Of a DNA stretch of 64,000 nucleotides, positions 1 to 7,130 are shown in pieces. This DNA comes from Pseudoalteromonas sp. UG3-2. Lineage in GTDB: Bacteria; Pseudomonadota; Gammaproteobacteria; Enterobacterales; Alteromonadaceae. Position 1 is the first letter of the stretch. Each line of letters opens with the position of its first letter. The stretch covers positions 496,001 to 560,000 of the forward strand of contig NZ_JAWLJU010000002.1 of the NCBI RefSeq assembly GCF_037120705.1, read 5' to 3'. Under the pieces are notes generated by a model. The model did no database searches and had not been told where the DNA came from. It saw only the letters and a program-made list of their open reading frames with translations. Made by a program: the position numbers and the translations under genes.

Positions 1-19
1 TTTTATCAGAATTTATTAC

Positions 20-685
20 TTAGTCATCCGACGCGCCCAAAAGAGCAAGGATACTGGTGAATAAATTATAAATGCTAAGGTACAAACTTACCGTAGCCAT
101 TACATAGTTGGTTTCACCGCCATTGATGATACGGCTAGTGTCATACAAAATGAAACCAGACATAATAAGTACTACTGCAGCATTAATCGCCATAAATGCG
201 ATGCTGCTGCCAATGAACAAGTTCACTAAGCTAGAGATAATCACTACGATTAGGCCAACCGTTAAAAAGCCACCCATAAATGAGAAGTCTTTTTTGGTGG
301 TTAGGGCATACGCTGATAAGCCAAAGAAAATCAGCGCAGTCGTGCCTAAAGCCTGGGCAATAAGCATGGCGCCATTTGGCATTGCCGCGTAGTAGTTCAG
401 CATTGGGCCTAAGCCAAAACCTAATAGACCGGTAAACAGAAATACCAAGCCAATAGCAGAAGATGAGTTTGCTTTCTTACCGATAACAAACAATAAACCG
501 AAAGCAACCAATGAACAGACGATACCAGTGAAAGGTGGTAGGGTCATTGTCATTGAAATTGCCGCTGTAACTGCACTAAACGCCAATGTCATGGCAAGAA
601 GGAAATAAGTGTTTTTCAACACTTTATTCGTTTCTACCGTCGACATCATTGGTTTTGCAGTATTGTATGAATGATTGAATGCCAT
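20..685 (-). CDS. yccA: Bax inhibitor-1/YccA family inner-membrane protein
   Basis: This 221-aa protein is almost entirely hydrophobic, with about seven membrane segments after a short polar N-terminus, and has the length and overall pattern of YccA of the Bax inhibitor-1 (UPF0005) family. E. coli YccA is known as a modulator of the FtsH membrane protease; that role is inferred here from family membership. The C-terminal part carries the acidic/polar YDTSRI and NYV...LYLSIYNLF blocks typical of the family. An AAGGAGC Shine-Dalgarno lies seven bases before the ATG on the minus strand, so the start is well supported. It stands alone, transcribed away from the tRNA-Ser pair, and its stop is 20 bp from the window edge. 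Confidence 0.9.
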   Translation of the reverse strand: MAFNHSYNTAKPMMSTVETNKVLKNTYFLLAMTLAFSAVTAAISMTMTLPPFTGIVCSLVAFGLLFVIGKKANSSSAIGLVFLFTGLLGFGLGPMLNYYAAMPNGAMLIAQALGTTALIFFGLSAYALTTKKDFSFMGGFLTVGLIVVIISSLVNLFIGSSIAFMAINAAVVLIMSGFILYDTSRIINGGETNYVMATVSLYLSIYNLFTSILALLGASDD

Positions 686-962
686 GATTCAAGCTCCTTA
701 GTCGAACATACTGTTCCCAAAAATAACTAGAACTAGAGTATCAATAGTTATATGTTGGGGCAATGATTTGTGGATCAATATTCTCTTAGCTATTTAATTT
801 GAATAGTAAAAATCTAATTACTCTGACCTGTTTGCGCGACAAAGGTTCGAGTAATTTAAGCAAACAGTGACAACCTTGGCTAGATTCTGTGCCGATCAGT
901 CGTTTTTTATGCAAACGATCAAAAATTTGCAAAAAAAGCTTCACAACTGAAATTGGATTCTC
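686..962. other. Intergenic region between yccA and the tRNA-Ser genes
   Basis: AT-rich divergent spacer with no credible ORF. On the minus strand a TTGCCC (758-763) and TACTCT (735-740), 17 bp apart, could be the yccA promoter, but the -10 is weak. The right end holds the tRNA promoter described separately. Confidence 0.35.
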
Positions 963-968
963 TATTAT
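940..968 (+). promoter_or_regulatory. Sigma-70 promoter of the tRNA-Ser pair
   Basis: TTCACA (940-945) and TATTAT (963-968) are separated by exactly 17 bp, and the -10 box is followed by a GC-rich discriminator (TCGCCCCG, 969-976), the usual mark of stringently controlled stable-RNA promoters. The first tRNA begins 12 bp after the -10 box. Confidence 0.65.
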
Positions 969-980
969 TCGCCCCGCTGC

Positions 981-1071
981 GGAGAGATGGCTGAGTGGTT
1001 GAAAGCACCGGTCTTGAAAACCGGCATACGTTAATAGCGTATCTAGGGTTCAAATCCCTATCTCTCCGCCA
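981..1071 (+). tRNA. tRNA-Ser (UGA), copy 1
   Basis: This is a 91-nt class II tRNA. The acceptor stem GGAGAGA pairs with TCTCTCC, a long variable arm is present as expected for serine, the TTCAAAT T-loop is present, and 3' CCA is encoded. The anticodon loop CTTGAAA (1013-1019) gives anticodon TGA at 1015-1017, reading UCA and other UCN codons. It is identical over its full length to the copy at 1114-1204. Confidence 0.95.
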
Positions 1072-1113
1072 CCTAATTTTTAAATCATGCAGACATGCGT
1101 GGTTTCAGGTTTT

Positions 1114-1204
1114 GGAGAGATGGCTGAGTGGTTGAAAGCACCGGTCTTGAAAACCGGCATACGTTAATAGCGTATCTAGGGTTCAAATCCCTATCTCTCC
1201 GCCA
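1114..1204 (+). tRNA. tRNA-Ser (UGA), copy 2
   Basis: Same 91 bases as copy 1, 42 bp downstream of it. Anticodon TGA is at 1148-1150 and CCA is encoded. The spacer between the copies holds no promoter I can recognise, so the two are probably cut from one transcript ending at the terminator at 1212. Confidence 0.95.
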
Positions 1205-1211
1205 TATTAAA

Positions 1212-1238
1212 GGCCCTCGTATTCGAGGGCCTTTTTTG
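1212..1238 (+). terminator. Rho-independent terminator of the tRNA-Ser operon
   Basis: Perfect 8-bp stem GGCCCTCG / CGAGGGCC with TATT loop, followed by TTTTTT (1232-1237). Confidence 0.9.
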
Positions 1239-1383
1239 TTTGTGGCGCAAAAGGTATTGGTTACTTGCTACGGCGATTTTAGCTAAGTGCGAAACTAACG
1301 TTAGCGACTTACCGTAGTGCTGAGGTATAAGACCAAAGTCGGCTACAGAGATAAGCCAAGATAGACAATACTCATTTTTACAA

Positions 1384-1401
1384 ACGGTAACCGTTTACCG
1401 T
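1384..1401. promoter_or_regulatory. Palindromic candidate operator upstream of the 125-aa membrane protein
   Basis: ACGGTAA (1384-1390) and TTACCGT (1395-1401) form a perfect 7-bp inverted repeat around CCGT, 26 bp before the start codon. The form resembles LacI/GntR-type operators, but no regulator is identified here. Related half-sites occur upstream of nhaC at 5482-5496. Confidence 0.4.
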
Positions 1402-1426
1402 GTGAGTTAACGTTGGAGTATTGGCA

Positions 1427-1804
1427 ATGAAAAGTGTTGGTAAAGGGGTCGGGTTTTCACTCTTAGCCCCATTAATCGTCGGTGGCGTGCTTGGGGTATA
1501 CTACAGCATTAGCCTAAACAGCAGTGAAGTGTTTTTTAACTTATTGCTCAGTGCCATTTCGAATGCTTATATTGTGGGCTTAGCGATGGCTTTGTTTGTG
1601 GTTCCGGGCTACATCTTCATGTTTAAGCGTGGCAAGGTACAGTACGGTGGCATTCTCACCTTAGGTCTGCTCGGTGGTGCGATTTTCAGTTATGTTTTTG
1701 CCGCGCAATCAGGCATGGGTTTTATTGTTAATGCCGTGATGTCCATGATTGCAGCAGGGCTATTCCTGTTTGGTTTACGCCGAGGTAATACTCAAGTTGC
1801 CTGA
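1427..1804 (+). CDS. Small four-TM inner-membrane protein, unknown function
   Basis: A 125-aa hydrophobic protein with about four predicted membrane segments (near residues 10-27, 33-58, 73-92 and 97-117) and a short basic C-terminus (RRGNTQVA). I do not recognise the family. The reading frame can be opened from TTG at 1421, but GGAG at 1415-1418 sits eight bases from the ATG at 1427 and only two from the TTG, so 1427 is chosen. It stands alone between the tRNA terminator and msrC, with a palindrome (1384-1401) just upstream that may control it. No catalytic or binding motif is visible; a membrane accessory role is as far as the sequence goes. Confidence 0.7.
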   Translation: MKSVGKGVGFSLLAPLIVGGVLGVYYSISLNSSEVFFNLLLSAISNAYIVGLAMALFVVPGYIFMFKRGKVQYGGILTLGLLGGAIFSYVFAAQSGMGFIVNAVMSMIAAGLFLFGLRRGNTQVA

Positions 1805-1925
1805 ATATTGAGCGTACACTCATAGTTTTACAGATAATTAATACTTTTTCAGCCGAAAAGGTTTTAATTGCCGCGCTGAAAGAGTACCTTTAGCTTTTGT
1901 AGTTCAATTGTTGAATTTGATAGTA

Positions 1926-2384
1926 ATGCAAAAGCAAGATTTTTATCATTCACTGGTTAAGCAAGCTCAAGGTCTTATCAGTGGTGAACATAACATGATT
2001 GCCAATATGGCAAACCTGAGCGCTTTGTTATTCACTTCATTAGAAGACATCAACTGGGCGGGGTTTTACCTAACAGACAGCGATGACGAGCTGGTACTTG
2101 GCCCATTTCAAGGCAACCCGGCGTGCATTCGCATCCCGTTTGGTAAGGGCGTTTGTGGCACCGCAGCCGCGCAGGCCAGTACCCAACTTGTTGCTGATGT
2201 GCATGCTTTCGCAGGCCACATAGCATGTGATGCGGCGTCAAATTCAGAAATTGTCATTCCTGTATTTAAAGACGATAAAGTCATTGCTGTGCTAGACATT
2301 GATAGCCCTAGTCTGGCAAGATTTGATGAACAAGATAAAGCAGGGTTAGAAGCCTTTGTGCGCGCGTTTGAGGAAACGCTGTAA
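1926..2384 (+). CDS. msrC: Free methionine-(R)-sulfoxide reductase (GAF domain)
   Basis: A 152-aa single GAF-domain protein closely resembling E. coli MsrC (YebR), which reduces free L-methionine-R-sulfoxide in the cytoplasm using thioredoxin. The family cysteines are present at positions 67 (ACIRIP), 77 (GVCGTA) and 101 (HIACDAASNSEI); the last corresponds to the catalytic cysteine in the E. coli enzyme. The frame could open at TTG 1908, but alignment with YebR places the start at ATG 1926 (MQKQDFY). No strong Shine-Dalgarno is visible. The stop overlaps the next start by one base (TAATG), so the two are probably translationally coupled. The msrC-proQ-prc order matches Enterobacteriaceae. 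Confidence 0.9.
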   Translation: MQKQDFYHSLVKQAQGLISGEHNMIANMANLSALLFTSLEDINWAGFYLTDSDDELVLGPFQGNPACIRIPFGKGVCGTAAAQASTQLVADVHAFAGHIACDAASNSEIVIPVFKDDKVIAVLDIDSPSLARFDEQDKAGLEAFVRAFEETL

Positions 2385-2662
2385 TGAAGGATATGCTGCA
2401 AGTTCAAGACTATTTATTTTCCTACGCTGATGTTGGCGATTGGGAAGGCGAAGAAGAGGTCGTTGCCGAACGCCTCAATGAACTCATCCACCACGCTTGG
2501 AATATACTTCCTGAAGATTTGGACTGTGAGACCATTGATAGGTTAATAGAAGGCATATGGCAGCATCTTCGCGGTGATTTAGCACTTTTAGAAGCAGATA
2601 TAGAAGAGCTAACTGACTGGGTAACACACTATATAAACTCGTCGCTCGATGAGCAGATGTAA
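2384..2662 (+). CDS. Small acidic protein of unknown function between msrC and proQ
   Basis: A 92-aa soluble, strongly acidic protein (many Glu/Asp, few Lys/Arg), predicted largely helical, with no signal peptide or membrane segment. I do not recognise a family. The ATG overlaps the msrC stop by one base and is preceded by GAGGAA eight bases upstream, so translation is well supported. proQ begins 15 bp after its stop, making it the second gene of a probable msrC-X-proQ-prc operon. Its charge is opposite to the highly basic ProQ encoded next, which permits a partner or antagonist role, but that is only inference from composition and position. Confidence 0.75.
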   Translation: MKDMLQVQDYLFSYADVGDWEGEEEVVAERLNELIHHAWNILPEDLDCETIDRLIEGIWQHLRGDLALLEADIEELTDWVTHYINSSLDEQM

Positions 2663-2677
2663 TTAATAGGTTCAAAA

Positions 2678-3325
2678 ATGGAAACCACAAACAAGCTAAA
2701 AGACATAAATGAAGTCCTGGACTTCTTATTTACCGAGTTCCCTAACTGCTTTAAGCAGAAGGATGGCATTAAGCCTCTTAAAGTCGGTATCTTCAAAGAC
2801 ATTGCCGAGCGCATCGAAGGCTCTGAAAAAGTCAGTAAGACTCAGGTGCGCCAAGCGCTTCGTAAGTACACCTCTAACTGGCGTTATTTAGAAGCCGTGA
2901 CTAAAAACGAGTTCCGTGTTGACCTTGATGGCAATCAAGCAGAAAAGGTTGAACAAGAACACGTTGAGCATGCTGAAAAAGCCCTTGCTGAAAGCCGTGC
3001 GAAAATGGCAAAACGTAAGAAGCCGCAACGTAACCCACGTGATGGCGACACAAAATCTTACAAAAAGAAACCGCATGGCAGAGATCGCCAAGAGCAGAAG
3101 CGCCCTAAAATGAACAATAAGCCTGCTGAAGCAAAACCAAAGCGCAGCGGCAAAGTTGAACCTTTACCAGCCGAGCAGGTCAAGGTAAATAACAAAGTAA
3201 AAGTTAAGTTAGGCCAAGCGCTTGTTAATGCCACCATCACTGAAGTGAAAAACGATGAAGTGCATGTTGAGCTAGTGACAGGAATGCAGGTAAAAACCAA
3301 AGCAGACAGCCTATTTATCCAGTAA
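2678..3325 (+). CDS. proQ: RNA chaperone ProQ
   Basis: A 215-aa ProQ/FinO-family RNA-binding protein. Residues 1-115 form the FinO domain (KLKDINEVLDFLF, FPNCF, KPLKVGIFKDI, RQALRKYTSNWRYL); residues 116-165 are a Lys/Arg-rich flexible linker; residues 168-215 match the C-terminal Tudor-like domain (VKVNNKVKVKLGQAL...VELVTGMQVKTKADSLFI). In E. coli ProQ binds structured 3' ends and small RNAs and is genetically tied to prc and proP. Length is close to the E. coli protein (232 aa). It is ten bases upstream of prc, consistent with cotranscription. Confidence 0.95.
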   Translation: METTNKLKDINEVLDFLFTEFPNCFKQKDGIKPLKVGIFKDIAERIEGSEKVSKTQVRQALRKYTSNWRYLEAVTKNEFRVDLDGNQAEKVEQEHVEHAEKALAESRAKMAKRKKPQRNPRDGDTKSYKKKPHGRDRQEQKRPKMNNKPAEAKPKRSGKVEPLPAEQVKVNNKVKVKLGQALVNATITEVKNDEVHVELVTGMQVKTKADSLFIQ

Positions 3326-3335
3326 GGAGTTGTAT

Positions 3336-5366
3336 ATGAGTAAAAAGTTGCCACTCATTTCCGCCGTAGCCGCTTTTGTATCGAGCATTGCCTTTGCCTC
3401 GACGAGCACTGTAACGATTGAGGACTTGCCTGTTCTCAAGCCCGAAGTGCAGCACACTACGGCAAGCAAACGGGTGACAAACTTATTTACTCGACAACAC
3501 TACAAGCGCTTCAGCTTGAACGACAGTTTATCTGAAAAGGTATTTGATCGTTACGTTGAAGCGATTGACTTCAATAAAGCGTTGTTATTACAAAAAGATA
3601 TTGCTCAGTTTGAGCAATATCGTAAGCAGTTCGACGACGCTTTGATCTCTGGCAAACTGGGTTTTGCTTATGAGCTGTTCAATTTAAGCATGAAGCGGCG
3701 CTTTGAGCGCTATGATTTCGCCGTAGCTCTGCTAGACCAAGAAATGAATTTTGAGCAACCTGATGAGTTTGTGTTTGATCGAGAAGACGCCAGTTATGCA
3801 ACAACGGTGGCTGAGCTTGATGAATATTGGCGACAACGGGTTAAGTCTGATGCTTTACGCTTAAAGCTTACCGGTAAAGAATGGCCAGAAATCAAAGAAA
3901 TTCTGACTAAGCGTTATAAAAATGCCCAGAAGCGATTGGTGCAAACCAACAGTGAAGATGCATTTCAAGTTATTATGAATGCCTTCGCTCGCAGTATCGA
4001 GGCGCATACTTCTTACTTATCGCCGCGTCGTGCCGAACAATTCAAAATGGACATGGATCTAGAGTTAGAAGGCATAGGTGCGGTATTAAGCTATGACGAA
4101 GATTACACTGTGATCCGTAGTTTAGTGCCTGGTGGTCCTGCTGATAAAACAGAAAAACTGAAGCCGGAAGATAAAATCATTGGCGTTGCTCAAGACGACG
4201 AAGAGTTTGTAGATGTTATCGGTTGGCGTTTAGATGACGTGGTCGATTTAATCAAAGGCCCCAAAGGCACCACAGTTAGGCTGCAGTATTTATCTGGTAC
4301 TGATACCCACGGTACGCCCAAGGTGGTTGAAATCGTCCGTGATAAAGTCAAGCTTGAAGACCGTGCCGTGAAATCTGAGGTCTTTGAAGCCGATTATTCT
4401 GACCTACAAAGTAAAATTGGGGTGGTTGAAATCCCAAGTTTTTACAACAATCTGTCACAAGACGTAAAGACTGAGATTGCCAAGCTTAAAGAAGCCAAAG
4501 TTGATGGCATTATTATCGACCTGCGGCAAAATGGCGGTGGCTCTTTGTATGAAGCCACGCAATTATCAGGCTTGTTTATTGATCAAGGCCCCGTGGTACA
4601 AATTCATACCGCCTATAATCGCGTCGAAAGTCAAAAAGACCGTGACGGTATCACTTTCTACGATGGCCCATTAACGGTATTGGTCGACCGCTATAGCGCT
4701 TCGGCCTCTGAGATTTTTGCTGCGGCCATGCAAGATTATGGTCGTGCCGTTGTCATCGGTGAACAAACCTTTGGTAAAGGCACCGTGCAACAGCATCGCG
4801 GCCTAGGCAAAAATTATGATATTTTTGACAACCCATTGGGCAGCGTTACCTATACCATAGCTAAGTTCTACCGCATTGACGGTGGTAGTACACAGCACAA
4901 AGGTGTTATCCCAGACGTATTGTTGCCATCGGCTATCGAACCTGAAGAGTGGGGCGAAAGCCAAGAAGACAATGCCCTGCCATGGGACAGCATTGTCAGA
5001 GCTAAGTATTCCAGTTTGGACAACTTATCGCCGGTGGTGAAGTATCTTAATGACAGACACAATAAACGGGTTAAAAACGAACCTGAGTTTGCCTATATTT
5101 ATCAAGATATTGAACAGTACAAAGAACGTAAAGACGATAAGACCATCTCCTTAGTCGAGGCGGAGCGCATTAAAGAACGTGAAGAAAGAGATGCACTGAT
5201 GTTGAAACGGGCAAACGAGCGCTTAAAGCGACTGGGCTTAGAGCCAGTTGAAGATCTCGATGATGCCCCAGACATTGTTTCTGAGCTGGACCCCTATCTA
5301 GAAGAGGCGGCGTTAATTACGCAAGACCTTATCTCCTATGGTCGTTTAGCAAAAAACGACTCATAA
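3336..5366 (+). CDS. prc: Periplasmic tail-specific protease Prc (S41)
   Basis: A 676-aa carboxy-terminal processing protease. Residues 1-21 are a Sec signal (cleavage after AFA), followed by the TSP N-terminal domain, a PDZ domain (about 240-335) and the S41 peptidase core. The Ser-Lys dyad is visible: S456 in DRYSASASE and K481 in FGKGTVQQ, 25 residues apart as in E. coli Prc. The C-terminal DUF3340 region is present. Prc trims penicillin-binding protein 3 and degrades murein hydrolases such as MepS in E. coli. The frame opens at TTG 3330, but AAGGAG at 3324-3329 is six bases from ATG 3336, which is chosen. The operon ends at the terminator at 5371. Confidence 0.95.
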   Translation: MSKKLPLISAVAAFVSSIAFASTSTVTIEDLPVLKPEVQHTTASKRVTNLFTRQHYKRFSLNDSLSEKVFDRYVEAIDFNKALLLQKDIAQFEQYRKQFDDALISGKLGFAYELFNLSMKRRFERYDFAVALLDQEMNFEQPDEFVFDREDASYATTVAELDEYWRQRVKSDALRLKLTGKEWPEIKEILTKRYKNAQKRLVQTNSEDAFQVIMNAFARSIEAHTSYLSPRRAEQFKMDMDLELEGIGAVLSYDEDYTVIRSLVPGGPADKTEKLKPEDKIIGVAQDDEEFVDVIGWRLDDVVDLIKGPKGTTVRLQYLSGTDTHGTPKVVEIVRDKVKLEDRAVKSEVFEADYSDLQSKIGVVEIPSFYNNLSQDVKTEIAKLKEAKVDGIIIDLRQNGGGSLYEATQLSGLFIDQGPVVQIHTAYNRVESQKDRDGITFYDGPLTVLVDRYSASASEIFAAAMQDYGRAVVIGEQTFGKGTVQQHRGLGKNYDIFDNPLGSVTYTIAKFYRIDGGSTQHKGVIPDVLLPSAIEPEEWGESQEDNALPWDSIVRAKYSSLDNLSPVVKYLNDRHNKRVKNEPEFAYIYQDIEQYKERKDDKTISLVEAERIKEREERDALMLKRANERLKRLGLEPVEDLDDAPDIVSELDPYLEEAALITQDLISYGRLAKNDS

Positions 5367-5370
5367 AGAT

Positions 5371-5396
5371 AAAAGGCGCAATTAAGCGCCTTTTTT
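5371..5396 (+). terminator. Rho-independent terminator after prc
   Basis: AAGGCGC (5373-5379), AATTAA loop, GCGCCTT (5386-5392), in a T-run reaching 5396. Confidence 0.9.
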
Positions 5397-5481
5397 CATT
5401 ACTTTTACTTTACAATTTTTGCTATCATCTGGCAGATCCAATTATCGATACCAAATTGAGCCAATGCCGCTTTACATGATG

Positions 5482-5496
5482 CGGTAACAGTTACCG
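5482..5496. promoter_or_regulatory. Perfect 15-bp palindrome upstream of nhaC
   Basis: CGGTAAC-A-GTTACCG is a perfect inverted repeat about 70 bp before the nhaC start. A second, overlapping GTTAC/GTAAC pair (5490-5506) follows. The outer half-site CGGTAA is shared with the palindrome at 1385-1400. Probable repressor or activator site; regulator unknown. Confidence 0.45.
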
Positions 5497-5567
5497 ATAG
5501 AGTAACAGTGCGCGGTATCGTTAAGAATAATTATAAGCATGTGTCGTCGTGCGTGGGAGTAATCCGT

Positions 5568-7031
5568 TTGAAACAACAAAAACAACCGTCATTTATCGAT
5601 GCCTTAATTCCAATTTCGTTGTTGGTGGCATTACTTGGGGCCGCTGTTTACTTATATGGTGACAGTTCTTCATCTGGCCCAAATCAAATTGCATTATTAT
5701 TTGCAACCTTCACTGCAGCCTTAATCGGCTTGAAAAATGGCTATACCTGGAAAACCCTTGAAGAAGCAATGATCAAAGGGATCACCATTTCACTCGGTGC
5801 CATTATTATTCTTCTTATGGTCGGGGCCTTGATTGGTACTTGGCTGTTATCGGGGACTGTACCAACACTCATTTATTATGGCTTACAGATTATCAACCCC
5901 AGCTGGTTTTACGCGGCGAGCTGCTTAATATGTGGCATTGTGGCTATGAGCATTGGTAGCTCTTGGACTACTGCAGCCACCATTGGTGTTGCCTTGCTGG
6001 GAGTTGCCACTGGTTTGGGTTTAGATCAAGTTGTTACGGCAGGGGCGGTTATTTCTGGCGCTTACTTTGGCGACAAACTAAGCCCCTTATCTGAAACCAC
6101 TAATTTGGCTCCAGCGGTCGCTGGCAGCGATTTATTTGAGCACATTCAGCACATGCTTTGGACCACGGTACCAAGCTTTATTATTGCGCTGATTATCTTT
6201 ATTTTTATGGGCTTTAACGCTGAGGTATCCAGTGAAGCGGGGCGCATAGAAGAAATCGTTTCTATCCTTGAGGCCAATTTTAATATCAACATCATGATGT
6301 TGGTGCCGCTTATTGTGTTATTGGCGTTAGCGATTAAAAAAATGCCTGCTTTTCCAGCCATTTCAATTGGTGCCGTAATGGGGGCTGTGTGGGCGGTGCT
6401 GTTCCAAGGGGAGCTCATTGCAAGCCAAATTGATGGCAGTCAAGGTGAGCTTATCGGCCAAGTAAAATTGGTGTGGGCAACGTTTTTTGACGGCTTTAGC
6501 TTGCAAACCGGTGATAGCAACATGGACGACTTACTGAGCGGTGGCGGAATGTCATCGATGCTAACCACCACTTGGTTGGTGATGACGGCATTAATGTTTG
6601 GTGCCATTATGGAAAAAACCGGCTTATTGGATGTGTTTGTGCGCAGCATACTTAAAATCGCGAAAAGCACAGGCTCCCTTATCGCTTCTACTATCGCTAC
6701 GTGTATCGGTACCAACTTAGTGGCGGCCGATCAGTATATTGCCATTGTGGTGCCGGGGCGTATGTTTAAAGAAGAATATAAAAAGCGCGGCCTGAAAAGC
6801 GTCAACCTGTCACGCACACTCGAAGATGGTGGTACCATCACCAGTCCGCTGATCCCGTGGAATACTTGTGGTGCCTATATGCAAAGCGTCCTGCTAATTA
6901 ACCCATTTGATTACGCTATGTATGCCTTTTTCAATCTGATCAATCCGTTTTTAGCGGTCATTTATGCATACCTTGGAGTGAAAATTTTAAAAATTGACCC
7001 ACCGCATATGACAGCTGAAAAACAGAACTAA
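5568..7031 (+). CDS. nhaC: Na+/H+ antiporter, NhaC family
   Basis: A 487-aa polytopic membrane protein with about 11-12 membrane segments. The NhaC-family block GDKLSPLSETTNLAP is present, as is the second conserved polar region TLEDGGTITSPLIPWNTCG near the C-terminus. NhaC antiporters exchange cytoplasmic Na+ for external H+, which fits a marine bacterium. The frame runs back to GTG 5508, but GGGAG at 5555-5559 is eight bases before TTG 5568 (LKQQKQPSF), giving the usual family length, so 5568 is chosen. It is monocistronic between two terminators and follows a perfect palindrome at 5482-5496 that may control it. Confidence 0.88.
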   Translation: MKQQKQPSFIDALIPISLLVALLGAAVYLYGDSSSSGPNQIALLFATFTAALIGLKNGYTWKTLEEAMIKGITISLGAIIILLMVGALIGTWLLSGTVPTLIYYGLQIINPSWFYAASCLICGIVAMSIGSSWTTAATIGVALLGVATGLGLDQVVTAGAVISGAYFGDKLSPLSETTNLAPAVAGSDLFEHIQHMLWTTVPSFIIALIIFIFMGFNAEVSSEAGRIEEIVSILEANFNINIMMLVPLIVLLALAIKKMPAFPAISIGAVMGAVWAVLFQGELIASQIDGSQGELIGQVKLVWATFFDGFSLQTGDSNMDDLLSGGGMSSMLTTTWLVMTALMFGAIMEKTGLLDVFVRSILKIAKSTGSLIASTIATCIGTNLVAADQYIAIVVPGRMFKEEYKKRGLKSVNLSRTLEDGGTITSPLIPWNTCGAYMQSVLLINPFDYAMYAFFNLINPFLAVIYAYLGVKILKIDPPHMTAEKQN

Positions 7032-7092
7032 ATATACCCTGTTGCGTATCCTATAATGTGAGATAGGATAGGCGATAATGAAGTCTCTCAAT

Positions 7093-7117
7093 CGCCCCAT
7101 TTTGTTGGGGCGTTTTT
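7093..7117 (+). terminator. Rho-independent terminator after nhaC
   Basis: CGCCCCA (7093-7099), loop TTTTGT, TGGGGCG (7106-7112), then TTTTT. It lies only 14 bp before the pepN start, so pepN transcripts either start within this narrow zone or read through from upstream. Confidence 0.85.
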
Positions 7118-7130
7118 GTAAGGAATAATT

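Noticed and set aside
981..1204. The second tRNA-Ser as an assembly duplicate
   Set aside because: The identity ends exactly at the tRNA ends; upstream and downstream flanks differ.
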